Assembly: GCA_964436045.1 (NCBI GenBank)
Contig: CAYTBN010000004.1
Coordinates: 129,143-193,142 of the forward strand
Direction of reading: 5' to 3'
Source: CAYTBN01 sp964436045
GTDB taxonomy: Bacteria > Myxococcota_A > UBA796 > UBA9615 > CAYRNR01
Length of the DNA: 64,000 nucleotides
A program made the position numbers and the translations under genes. Positions 18,034 through 25,848 of this stretch are shown one piece after another. The notes below the pieces were generated by a model that was not told the DNA's origin, did no database searches, and was given only the letters and a program-made list of their open reading frames with translations. The number at the start of each line of letters is the position of its first letter. Positions within the stretch are counted from its first letter, which is position 1.

Positions 18034-18557
18034 CCGTCCTCCCGTGCTGGCGTCACCAGCAGCACCAGCGCTCGCTCCGAGGTGCTGGCCCGCTTGCCGG
18101 CCACCAGCGAAAGTCGCAACTCACCCAGGGTCCGGGGCAAGTACTGCGGCTGGTACAGGTTGTTCAACAGCTCGATCGCGGCCGCAGCGTCCAGGCCGAG
18201 CACCTCGTGGGCCAGCTGCAGCAACATGGCCCAGCTGTAGCTCAACGGCATCGGCGAATCCGTCCGGCGGTCCCGCGCCTCGAACCCGAAACAGTCGTCC
18301 TCGCAGTCCTGATCCGGTGGCGTGAGCGAGACCATCAGCGCCACCACGTTCCGCTCGCCGTCGACGGTGACCGCGAAGTCGGTGTGGGCGCCGACGTAGA
18401 GCCGATCCCGCTCGACCATCCGCCGCATCCGCGCGGCGCCGGAACGGAACAGGGTCGAGGCCTCGAGCCGGGCCAGCGGTTGCCCGATCAGCACCCCATT
18501 CGGTGGACCGGCCGCATAGGGCCCAAGGGTCAACGCAGTGGAACGAGGCTCGCTCAT
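18030..18557 (-). CDS. Hypothetical protein, first gene of the six-hairpin/LpxH-like operon (175 aa)
   Basis: ATG 18557 gives 175 residues (a TTG two codons earlier is possible). The product is soluble, with no signal peptide. Visible features are an N-terminal beta region (VTVDGERNVVALMVSL), a short Cys/Asp-rich word (DQDCEDDCFGFEARD) and a helical part (SYSWAMLLQLAHEVLGLDA, AAIELLNNLYQPQYLP). No family is recognised. The stop overlaps the start of the six-hairpin gene, so it leads a translationally coupled operon. A TTGCCA/TAGGTC promoter candidate ends 9 nt before the ATG, which would give an almost leaderless message. Confidence 0.6.
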   Translation of the reverse strand: MSEPRSTALTLGPYAAGPPNGVLIGQPLARLEASTLFRSGAARMRRMVERDRLYVGAHTDFAVTVDGERNVVALMVSLTPPDQDCEDDCFGFEARDRRTDSPMPLSYSWAMLLQLAHEVLGLDAAAAIELLNNLYQPQYLPRTLGELRLSLVAGKRASTSERALVLLVTPAREDG

Positions 18558-18566
18558 CGTCAACGG

Positions 18567-18595
18567 GACCTACGTGAGAACGGCCGTTTTGGCAA
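18567..18595 (-). promoter_or_regulatory. Candidate promoter of the 18557-15300 operon
   Basis: Minus-strand TTGCCA (18595-18590), a 17-bp spacer and TAGGTC (18572-18567). The start codon lies only 9 nt beyond the -10 box, so the transcript would have almost no leader. The -10 match is weak. Confidence 0.35.
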
Positions 18596-18596
18596 G

Positions 18597-20474
18597 TCAG
18601 CAGGGAGGCACGGTGAGCGTCACGCCGTTGTCCTCCTCGTCACATTCGTCGTGCAGGCCCTCGGGCAGGTTGAGCAGGACGTCGACGGTGACGCTCAGCT
18701 CGGCGCCTGCGAGCGATGGGTCGAGGGCGATGGTCAGCGGCGCGGAGTAGGTCCCCGACGGCAGCGCCTCGGGCAGGTACTCGGTGGTCACGTGCTGCAT
18801 CGCCTGGCCGGGGGGCACGGCCCAGACCGAGATCCCCAGGCCCGGGGACACGTCGGCCAGGCCGGCGTTGGCCGCCCGCACCAGCAGCGTCAGCTGATCG
18901 GGGCAGGAGTCGTCGCAGACAGCGGCGCTGTAGGTATACAGATTCGGCGCGTGCAGCACGCTGTCGTCGGCCAGGGTGTTCTGGCGGAAGCTGTTGTACT
19001 CGACCCAGGGGGCCTCGGGCTGGGCGGGGATCGTGCCGTCGTCCTCGATGTTGGTGATGCTGTAGGCGTGCTGGTTCCAAACACCGCGGGCGGGATACCA
19101 GCTCTGCTCCTGGGCGCCGAGCACGGTGATCCCCGTCCAGCCCTCCCACCACATGTTGTTGGAGGCCAGCACGATCTCCGAGGAGAAGTCGTGGTCGATA
19201 TCCACGATCACCGGGTTCTCCCACAGGGTGCCCGAGGCATGGTCCTCGGCCACGAAGAGGATCGTCCCGGTCGGTCCCTCGTAGACGTACAGGGCGTGCT
19301 CGTCAGCGTAGACCACCTCGGCCACGCCGTCGCCGTTGAAGTCGAAGACCGCGCTGCCGGTCATGTTGGACGAGTCGTCCTCGGTGGGGTTCCACCAGAG
19401 CATCGACCCGTCCGTATCCAGCACCGTGTAGGCGCCCAGCCCGGCGACGCCGATCTCCGGATACCCGTCGCCGTCGTAGTCGGCCACCGTCGGCGGTCCT
19501 CCGCGGCCCTCGTTCACGATGGGTGATGGACCCCACACGGGCGCGCCCGTGGCCGCGTCGAACAGATAGACCGACCCGCCGGAGACCACCACCAACTCCG
19601 CGTCCCCGTCCAGGTCGAAGTCGGCCACGGCCGGGAATCCGGTGGGACCGGCGGGTTCGGCCCAGACCGCCGAGCCGTCCGGGCGGTAGACCGCGTTGTC
19701 CGCCACGACCTCCTGGAATCCGTTGCCGGTCACGTCGGCCGCGAACGTCATCGGGCCCCAACCCATGTCTCCGCTGCCGTATCCCCCCTCGGCGAGGAAG
19801 CCCGCCGAGCCATCGAGGATCACCCGGCCGATGAGGATCTCCGGCGCACCATCCCCCTCCAGATCGGCCACCGCCGGGTGGGTCCCGTTGCCAAAGGCGT
19901 ACCCCAGCAGCGTCACCCCGTGGACCGCGCCGTCGTGCTCGACCAGCATCACCTCGCCGTCGTCGGTGATGGCCACGATCTCGGCCATGCCGTCCCCGTC
20001 CAGATCGCCCGCGGCGAGACCGGATCCGGGGGCGGTGGCGTGGGCCGGATCGCTCACGGTCCACAGGTCGGTGCCGTCGTCCCCACTGACCGCGCGCAAC
20101 CGCCCGTTGGAGGTGTAGGCCTCGCCCGCGTAACTGTTGAACACCACGTCCGGCGAGTCCTGCTCGTCCACGACACCGTCGTTGTTGTCGTCGGAGAGCT
20201 GGATCACGATGGGGGTCATCATCACCTGGTCGTGGTCCGGATCCACCGCCGAGCTGGACCACTGCCATTCGATGAGCTCGACGGGATCGAACTCCTCGTA
20301 GGGCATCACCAGCATGCAGCCTTCGTCGATGTCGACCGCGCCCCCCTCGCCGCTCTGCTCGCAGGGCCCCACGGAGTCGTCGTCGTCCCCGCCGCCGTTG
20401 CCCCAGTCCGGGGTCGGGCAGCCGGCGAGCGCGGCCAGGGCGAGCGGCGGAAGGACTCGGAGCGGGCGGATCAC
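18597..20474 (-). CDS. Lipoprotein with FG-GAP/VCBS beta-propeller repeats
   Basis: GTG 20474 with AGGA eight nt upstream; 625 residues. Lipobox LAGC (Cys19) is followed by a GGGDDDDS linker. From about residue 95 to 440 there are repeated blades with calcium-type loops: DNNDGVVDEQDSPD, GDLDGDGMAEIVAI, ADLEGDGAPEILIG, ADFDLDGDAELVVV, ADYDGDGYPEIGVA, FDFNGDGVAEVVYA. This is the FG-GAP/VCBS integrin-alpha-like propeller typical of secreted adhesion or structural proteins. The C-terminal 150 residues form a CARDB-like beta domain with two CD-rich segments (VCDDSCPDQLTLL, LHDECDEEDNGV), ending in a Cys. Role unknown; probably displayed on the cell surface. Confidence 0.78.
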   Translation of the reverse strand: MIRPLRVLPPLALAALAGCPTPDWGNGGGDDDDSVGPCEQSGEGGAVDIDEGCMLVMPYEEFDPVELIEWQWSSSAVDPDHDQVMMTPIVIQLSDDNNDGVVDEQDSPDVVFNSYAGEAYTSNGRLRAVSGDDGTDLWTVSDPAHATAPGSGLAAGDLDGDGMAEIVAITDDGEVMLVEHDGAVHGVTLLGYAFGNGTHPAVADLEGDGAPEILIGRVILDGSAGFLAEGGYGSGDMGWGPMTFAADVTGNGFQEVVADNAVYRPDGSAVWAEPAGPTGFPAVADFDLDGDAELVVVSGGSVYLFDAATGAPVWGPSPIVNEGRGGPPTVADYDGDGYPEIGVAGLGAYTVLDTDGSMLWWNPTEDDSSNMTGSAVFDFNGDGVAEVVYADEHALYVYEGPTGTILFVAEDHASGTLWENPVIVDIDHDFSSEIVLASNNMWWEGWTGITVLGAQEQSWYPARGVWNQHAYSITNIEDDGTIPAQPEAPWVEYNSFRQNTLADDSVLHAPNLYTYSAAVCDDSCPDQLTLLVRAANAGLADVSPGLGISVWAVPPGQAMQHVTTEYLPEALPSGTYSAPLTIALDPSLAGAELSVTVDVLLNLPEGLHDECDEEDNGVTLTVPPC

Positions 20475-20542
20475 GCCGTCATCCTAGCGCGCCGAGGAGG
20501 GATGGGATGAACGGGTTGGTGAAGCGAAGCGGGCGAACTAGC

Positions 20543-20567
20543 CTCCATCCCGAAATGCGGGATGGAG
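20543..20567. other. Perfect 9-bp hairpin in intergenic space
   Basis: CTCCATCCC (20543-20551) and GGGATGGAG (20559-20567) are exact inverted repeats around a 7-nt loop (GAAATGC). No T-run follows on either strand, so it is not a classical intrinsic terminator, although it lies beyond the 3' end of the VWA lipoprotein gene. The loop word GAAATG recurs at the ends of the adjacent palindromic element. Confidence 0.5.
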
Positions 20568-20585
20568 ACTGCGGAGTTCCCGAGG

Positions 20586-20707
20586 CCGAAATGAGTCATT
20601 TTTTGCGAGGTCAAGGAAGGCAAGGGATTCCGCGGAGACGTACTCCTGTACGTCGCACAAGGAATCCAGCGGCCTGACGCGGAGATCGCGGAAAAGGGCC
20701 ATTTCGG
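20586..20707. repeat. 122-nt palindromic repeat element (MITE- or REP-like)
   Basis: The element is centred on GACGTAC-TCCT-GTACGTC (20637-20654). Moving outwards, matching arm blocks recur: GGATTCC/GGAATCC, GCG/CGC, then CCGAAATG (20586-20593) against CATTTCGG (20700-20707). The two arms are of almost equal length (about 60 nt each), so the whole folds into one long imperfect hairpin. It fills most of the gap between two lipoprotein genes and contains no open frame. Comparable GTAC-centred palindromes occur repeatedly in some deltaproteobacterial genomes (from memory). Only one copy is seen in this window. Confidence 0.6.
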
Positions 20708-20715
20708 GACGGGAA

Positions 20716-22311
20716 CTAGCCCACGCAGCTGCCCAGCAGGTTGTAGTTGATCGTGATCAGGTCGCCGGTGTCCGGGATGTAGTCCGGATCGAAGATCACG
20801 GCGTTGATCACCTCGTCGTAGTACCAGCCGACGTAGACCGGCACGTGGTTGAGCTCGACCTCGATGGTCTCCTCGACGGGCGGGTTGCTCAGCTCGAAGG
20901 TGTCCTGCCAGCTCAGGGACAGCCAGGCCAGGTTGGACAGGGTGTTGATCCAGTTGCCGTTGCAGATCGACTCGGAGAGCCCACCGGTGGCGGCGATCGC
21001 CTGTTCGTAGCGGGCGGCCGGATCCGCGTTGCCGTCGGGACTCGAGCAGCCGGTCAGCTGACCGGTGATCCCGCTGAGGATGACGTGGTCCGGGTTGGCC
21101 TTGAGGCTCTGGAAGAGCTGGACGAAGGCGGTCACGGTGTCCTGGGACTGCTCCTCCTCGTCGGACACGAAGATGACCCGCAGGCCGGCCTCCTCGCGCA
21201 AGAAGCCATCGTTGGGTCCGCCCGGCGCCGCCAGCGGCAGGCTGAGGGCCTCCCAGCCGAACTGGAAACCCTTCTCTTCCCAGGCTCCGTTGGTGCCGAG
21301 GCTGACCGCGTCGGCGAAGGCCGCCTGCACGTCCGGGGTCGACGGCGTCATGATCGGCACCGCTCCCTGGAACTGGGCGTTGTCCGTGGTCACGACGGCC
21401 ACGTGGTAGTCGATGTCGAGGACGTCGACGATGTCCAGGAAGCTGGCGAAGTTGATCGCCAGGCTGTTCTGCTCCTCGTCCATCGAGCAGGAGTTGTCGA
21501 CGACCCAGATGATGTCGGTCCAGTTGTTGCCCTCCTGCTCGTACTCGTCGGTGACCTCCTCGGCCAGGTGGGCGGTGCCGTACTGGGTCGCCAGCGCGTC
21601 CGGATGGGCCGGGTCGTTGCTGTAGACGTGGAGGTAGCCGGTGTCAGGCAGCTCGTCCCGCGGCCGGTAGTAGACCGTGACCAGCTGCATCTGGCCGGGG
21701 TCGATGGCCGTGCCCGGCTGGAAGTAGTAGCTGACCAGCATCTCGTCGCTGGTGGGGGCGAAGACCACGTCGTCGACGACCAGGGGCGCGGAGCCCATGT
21801 TCCAGACCTCGATCTCCTGCTCCTTGTCGCAGCCGATCTCGTCGTCGCCGAAGTCGAAGGTCGCCGGGTTGAGCTCGATCATCGGCGCCAGCCCGATGGC
21901 GGCCAGGTCGACGATGGAGTCCGGCGTGTCCCGGTCGCTCGAGAGGATGTGGACCTGGCCGGTCGCGTCCTCGTCAGCCATCGGCGCGTAGGTCACCGGC
22001 AGGGTGGTCGAAGCATCGGGGGCCAGGATCCGCTCCACGTCCGAGTCGTCCAGCGAGAAGGAGATCGGCCCGTCGACGAACATGTCCTCCAGGTAGAGGG
22101 TGTCGCCGCCGACGCTCTTGATGGTGATCAGCTGGGTCATCTCCTCGCCCGCCACCAGCTGGCCGAAGTCCAGCACGGAGGGCGAGACCTCGATCTGCGC
22201 GTCCTTCTTGGTCGGATCGCCCGTGCCGTCCTGGTCCACCACGACGTAGTCCTGGCAAGCGGCCAGGCCCAGGAATGCGATTCCGATGACCGGAAAGAGC
22301 AAACGTCTCAT
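20716..22311 (-). CDS. VWA-domain lipoprotein with ASH/choice-of-anchor-D repeats (paralogue 1 of 3)
   Basis: ATG 22311 with GGAGG upstream starts a lipoprotein signal (LAAC, Cys19); 531 residues. Two immunoglobulin-like ASH/HYDIN-type domains follow (about 40-240; SPSVLDFGQLVAGEEMTQLI, NPATFDFGDDEIGCDKEQEI). A von Willebrand A-like domain comes next, with the MIDAS word VVDNSCSM (about 270) and a later VIFVSDEEEQS that can supply the fourth metal ligand. The C-terminus shares GWYYDEVxNAVIFDPDxxPDxGD and a final Cys with the tandem lipoproteins at 29433 and 30773. VWA domains bind partners through a metal ion; this suggests a cell-surface adhesion or assembly role. Two hairpins sit in its 5' leader. 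Confidence 0.78.
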   Translation of the reverse strand: MRRLLFPVIGIAFLGLAACQDYVVVDQDGTGDPTKKDAQIEVSPSVLDFGQLVAGEEMTQLITIKSVGGDTLYLEDMFVDGPISFSLDDSDVERILAPDASTTLPVTYAPMADEDATGQVHILSSDRDTPDSIVDLAAIGLAPMIELNPATFDFGDDEIGCDKEQEIEVWNMGSAPLVVDDVVFAPTSDEMLVSYYFQPGTAIDPGQMQLVTVYYRPRDELPDTGYLHVYSNDPAHPDALATQYGTAHLAEEVTDEYEQEGNNWTDIIWVVDNSCSMDEEQNSLAINFASFLDIVDVLDIDYHVAVVTTDNAQFQGAVPIMTPSTPDVQAAFADAVSLGTNGAWEEKGFQFGWEALSLPLAAPGGPNDGFLREEAGLRVIFVSDEEEQSQDTVTAFVQLFQSLKANPDHVILSGITGQLTGCSSPDGNADPAARYEQAIAATGGLSESICNGNWINTLSNLAWLSLSWQDTFELSNPPVEETIEVELNHVPVYVGWYYDEVINAVIFDPDYIPDTGDLITINYNLLGSCVG

Positions 22312-22334
22312 TCGGCTGAGCCTCCAGTGCGCCC

Positions 22335-22371
22335 CATCTGCGAACAGATGTTCTCTCGATACGGTGTATCG
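22335..22371 (-). promoter_or_regulatory. Two consecutive hairpins in the 5' leader of the VWA lipoprotein gene
   Basis: In mRNA sense the leader reads CGATAC-ACC-GTATCG (22371-22357) and then CATCTG-TTCG-CAGATG (22350-22335), both perfect 6-bp stems, the second with a UUCG loop. They end 23 nt before the start codon, directly upstream of the GGAGG. They may stabilise the message or bind a regulator. Confidence 0.45.
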
Positions 22372-22511
22372 CATCTACCGCGTCTGATCCAGGGTTTCTT
22401 GCAATCTCTTCACACGTTTACCGCCCTCCGCGGAGGCCCCATTGCCGGTCGTCCGAGGCCCCGGCGGCCGGGGGCGGATGCGGAGCTGCAACGCATGGTA
22501 GGCTGCCCGCC

Positions 22512-23858
22512 GTGAGCCGCCAGCCACCCCCACGGACCGCGCCCCGGGTCCCCCTCGCCGACCGTATCCGGCCCACGTCGCTGGACGAGGTACGGGGCCA
22601 GGATCACCTGCTGGCCCCCGGTGCGCCGCTGCGGCAAGCCATCGAGGGTGACCGGCTGACGTCGCTGCTGTTGTGGGGTCCGCCGGGGGCGGGCAAGACC
22701 ACCCTGGCCCGGCTGCTCGCCGACCACACCCGCGCCCACTTCGAGGCATTCTCGGCGGTGATGGGCAGCGTCAAGGACGTGCGGCGGATCGTCGAGCACG
22801 CCCGCTCCCGGCGCGAGGGGATCGAGCAACGGGAGACGATGCTGTTCGTCGATGAGATACATCGCTTCAACAAGGCCCAGCAGGACGCCTTCCTGCCCCA
22901 CGTGGAGTCGGGGCTGCTGACCCTGGTCGGCGCCACCACCGAGAATCCCTCGTTCCAGGTGATCCCGGCCCTGCTCAGTCGGTGCGCAGTGCTGGTACTG
23001 CACCCCCTGCTGCCCGCGGACCTGCAGCTCATCCTGCGCCGGGCGTTGGCGAACGAGGAGCACGGTCTGGGGGACAGCGGACTGGTGCTGGAGGACGAGG
23101 TCATCGAGCGGCTGGCTCTGTTCGCGGGTGGCGACGCCCGCAAGGCCCTCGGCGCCCTGGAGCGCGTGGCCCTGGCCGCCGCCGATCGGGCTCCCGACGC
23201 CGGCCCGATCACCGTGGACGAGGCCGCGGCGATGCTCGGCGCCGATTCACTGTTGTACGACCGCGCGGGCGAGGAGCACTACAACGTCATCTCGGCGTTC
23301 ATCAAGAGCGTTCGCGGCTCGGACGTGGATGCAGCGCTGTACTGGATGGCGCGAATGCTGGAGGCCGGCGAGGATCCGATGTTCGTGGCCCGCCGGCTGG
23401 TGGTCCTCGCCAGCGAGGACGTGGGCAACGCGGACCCCCGCGCCCTGCAGATCGCCCTGGCGACCAAGGACGCGGTGCACTTCCTGGGGCTGCCCGAGGC
23501 CCGCTTTCCCCTCTCGCAGGCCACCATCTACCTGGCCACGGCGCCCAAGTCGAACAGCGCGGGCGCCTACTTCGCGGCGGCCAAGGCGGCCCGCAAACAC
23601 GGCGCCCTGCCCGTACCGGTCCACCTGCGCAACGCCGCGACCGCGTTGATGAAGGAGTTGGGCTACGGCGAGGGCTACACCTACCCCCATGAGTTCGAGG
23701 GCAACCACGTGGCGGCCCAGTACCTGCCCGACGACCTCGCGGGCGCGCGGTTCTTTCAACCGGGCGACCAGGGGTTCGAGAAGACGATCCGCCAGCGGCT
23801 GGAGATCTGGGAATCGCGCCGCGAACGTGGTGTCCAGGACCGCAAGAAGAAGCGCTGA
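22512..23858 (+). CDS. rarA: Replication-associated recombination AAA+ ATPase RarA (MgsA)
   Basis: 448 residues from GTG 22512. The N-terminus PLADRIRPTSLDEVRGQDHL is the RarA/RuvB/clamp-loader entry motif. Walker A is GPPGAGKT (56-63), and Walker B with the RarA-specific sequence is MLFVDEIHRFNKAQQDAFLP. Sensor 1 is LVGATTENPSF and the arginine-finger region ALLSRCAVL. The C-terminal MgsA tetramerisation half has ALYWMARMLEAGEDP, RRLVVLASEDVGNADP and GYGEGYTYPHEFEGNHV. RarA acts at stalled replication forks with SSB and RecA. It is transcribed alone, divergent from the VWA lipoprotein gene. Confidence 0.95.
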   Translation: MSRQPPPRTAPRVPLADRIRPTSLDEVRGQDHLLAPGAPLRQAIEGDRLTSLLLWGPPGAGKTTLARLLADHTRAHFEAFSAVMGSVKDVRRIVEHARSRREGIEQRETMLFVDEIHRFNKAQQDAFLPHVESGLLTLVGATTENPSFQVIPALLSRCAVLVLHPLLPADLQLILRRALANEEHGLGDSGLVLEDEVIERLALFAGGDARKALGALERVALAAADRAPDAGPITVDEAAAMLGADSLLYDRAGEEHYNVISAFIKSVRGSDVDAALYWMARMLEAGEDPMFVARRLVVLASEDVGNADPRALQIALATKDAVHFLGLPEARFPLSQATIYLATAPKSNSAGAYFAAAKAARKHGALPVPVHLRNAATALMKELGYGEGYTYPHEFEGNHVAAQYLPDDLAGARFFQPGDQGFEKTIRQRLEIWESRRERGVQDRKKKR

Positions 23859-23905
23859 TCCCCGCGCACTTTGCGTTTCCGGGCGCCCCGTGTACCCTTC
23901 CGCCC

Positions 23906-24643
23906 ATGCGCCTCACGTTGCTTCTGATCTCGCTGCTGTTGCCCCTCCCCGCCCTGGCTGCGCCCCTGGGTATCACCGTCGCCGGGCTCGATGACGGGAT
24001 CCTCAAGGCGGACGTCAGCTTCGACTACGCGAACCGCCGGTACACGGCCACCGCCGACGAGGCGGCCACCGACGACGAGGGCATCACCGACAGCACCGCC
24101 ATCAACACAGCCGCCTTCGGCCTGGGACTCACTCTGCAGCCTTTCCGCTACGCCTCGCTGGAGGCCCGGGTGCAGATGCACAAGCCCAAGGTGGTGCAGG
24201 CCGCCTACACGGCCCCGTGGGGCTGGGGTGTCGGCGGCACCCTGCGGCTCACCCCTCTGCACGCGGCCCACGACCTGGTCCACGTCGGCGTGTACGGCGC
24301 CTTCGACGGCCAGCTGATCCGCTACCCCTCGTCCCCCAACGGTCCCCTGCGGACCTGGAGCCTGCGGGCCGGTCTGGGCGTGGCCCTCGGCGGTGCCGAC
24401 CGGGGTTACTACGTCGATCTCGGCGGCCACTACAGCCGCGCCTGGGGCATGGTCAAACCCACGGACGCCTCCCCGGTCTACACGCTGACCTCCGAGATGC
24501 CCGTCGGCTTCCAGCTGGGCGCCGGCCTGTTCAGCGGCCCCATCAACCCCAGCTTCAACACCCACTCCCGCGTCACCGCCGGCATCGCCGTCCGCCTCCT
24601 CGACGAGTGGGCACTGTCGATCCGCCTCGGGGCTGTTTTCTAG
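23906..24643 (+). CDS. Secreted outer-membrane beta-barrel-like protein, unknown function
   Basis: ATG 23906 begins a clear signal peptide (LLLISLLLPLPALAAP), leaving about 225 residues. The mature part alternates hydrophobic and polar residues with many Gly and aromatic residues (VSFDYANRRYTATADE, FGLGLTLQPFRYASLEARVQ, VGVYGAFDGQLIRY, GYYVDLGGHYSRAWGMV) and ends in an aromatic strand (LSIRLGAVF), typical of 8-12-stranded outer-membrane barrels. No named family. It lies between rarA (47 bp upstream, same strand) and the convergent aspartokinase gene. Confidence 0.68.
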   Translation: MRLTLLLISLLLPLPALAAPLGITVAGLDDGILKADVSFDYANRRYTATADEAATDDEGITDSTAINTAAFGLGLTLQPFRYASLEARVQMHKPKVVQAAYTAPWGWGVGGTLRLTPLHAAHDLVHVGVYGAFDGQLIRYPSSPNGPLRTWSLRAGLGVALGGADRGYYVDLGGHYSRAWGMVKPTDASPVYTLTSEMPVGFQLGAGLFSGPINPSFNTHSRVTAGIAVRLLDEWALSIRLGAVF

Positions 24644-24686
24644 CTAGCGCCAAGCTCCGGCCGCCCCGGGAGCCGTCGGAAGGGTG

Positions 24687-25841
24687 TCAGATCTCGACGA
24701 ACTTGCCGTGGGCGATGGGGAGGAGTTCGGTGACGCGGCTGGCGGGGATCCAGGCGCGGATGGCGTGTTCTTCGGAGGTCAGGGCCAGCAGTTCGCAGGA
24801 GTTGTGGCGCAGCAGGGCGGCCAGACGGGCGGGCAGGGCGGGATCGCGGGCCAGGTTGTCGCCGGCCAGGGTCAGGCGGCCGACGGGGTCGAAGACCTCG
24901 CAGTCGCCGGGGAGGGCCGCGTCGCCTGCGCCGGGGGCGACCTCGACGAGGAAACGGTCGCCGATGGCCACGGCTCGCGCGGACGCGGCGCTGGGCAGGG
25001 CGGCGAGCACGCTGGCCACCCGGGTTGCCGGGCAGATCACGGCCGCTCGTCCGTCGCTGTCGCCCGCCAGTGCGGACACCTGGGGGCGGCCCGGGTCGGT
25101 GGCCGGGAAGCGGCGGACCACGGTCTGGCCCGTGCCGTTGGCCGGGTCGGTGGCGCGGCAATACAGGGCGATGCCCATCCGGCGGGCGTGGCGGACGGCG
25201 TCGGCGGCCAGCACCCGGGCGCCGCCCTCGGCCAGGGCCAACATGGTGTCGCTGTCCAGGTCGTCCAGCCGCGCCACCTCGGGCACCAGGCGGGGATCGG
25301 CGCTGAAGATGCCATCCACGTCGCTGTAGATCTCGACGGCGTCGGCACCCAGCGCGGCGGCCAGCGCCACCGCGGTGGTGTCCGACCCGCCACGGCGCAA
25401 GGTGGTGATCTCGCGTTTGTAGCTGACACCCTGGTAGCCGGCCACGACGACGACCTTGCCCCGGGCCAGCTCGTCCTCCACCCGCACCGGCCGCACCTCG
25501 ATGATACGGGCGTCCTGGTGGCAGTCGTTGGTCAGGATTCCGGCCTGACTGCCGGTGAACGAGATGGACTCGCACTCCCGGGCCTGCAGGGCCATGCACA
25601 GCAAGGCGGTGGCGATACGCTCGCCCGCGGTGACCAGCATGTCCCGCTCCCGGTCGCAGCGGTCCGCGGTCACCTGGTCCGCCAGGGCCAGCAGCTGGTC
25701 GGTCGTGCTCCCCATCGCCGAGACCACCACCACCACGTCGTGCCCCTCCCGGCGGGCGGCCACGACCCGATCCGCGGCCTTGCCGATCCGCGCCGGATCG
25801 GCCATCGACGTGCCGCCGAACTTCTGGACGATGGTGCTCAT
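24687..25841 (-). CDS. lysC: Aspartate kinase
   Basis: 384 residues from ATG 25841. The amino-acid-kinase domain shows KFGGTSMADP (about 7-16), GERIATALLCMAL, FTGSQAGILTND and the substrate/ATP loop LRRGGSDTTAVALAAALGAD, then YSDVDGIFSADPRLVPEA-like sequence. The C-terminal third carries divergent ACT-like regulatory sequence (FLVEVAPGAGDA), shorter and less conserved than in standard LysC, so feedback control may be altered. It phosphorylates aspartate at the entry to lysine, threonine, methionine and diaminopimelate synthesis. It starts 7 bp after the glycoside hydrolase stop and is probably in one transcript with it, an unusual partner. Confidence 0.92.
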   Translation of the reverse strand: MSTIVQKFGGTSMADPARIGKAADRVVAARREGHDVVVVVSAMGSTTDQLLALADQVTADRCDRERDMLVTAGERIATALLCMALQARECESISFTGSQAGILTNDCHQDARIIEVRPVRVEDELARGKVVVVAGYQGVSYKREITTLRRGGSDTTAVALAAALGADAVEIYSDVDGIFSADPRLVPEVARLDDLDSDTMLALAEGGARVLAADAVRHARRMGIALYCRATDPANGTGQTVVRRFPATDPGRPQVSALAGDSDGRAAVICPATRVASVLAALPSAASARAVAIGDRFLVEVAPGAGDAALPGDCEVFDPVGRLTLAGDNLARDPALPARLAALLRHNSCELLALTSEEHAIRAWIPASRVTELLPIAHGKFVEI

Positions 25842-25848
25842 CCCGCTT

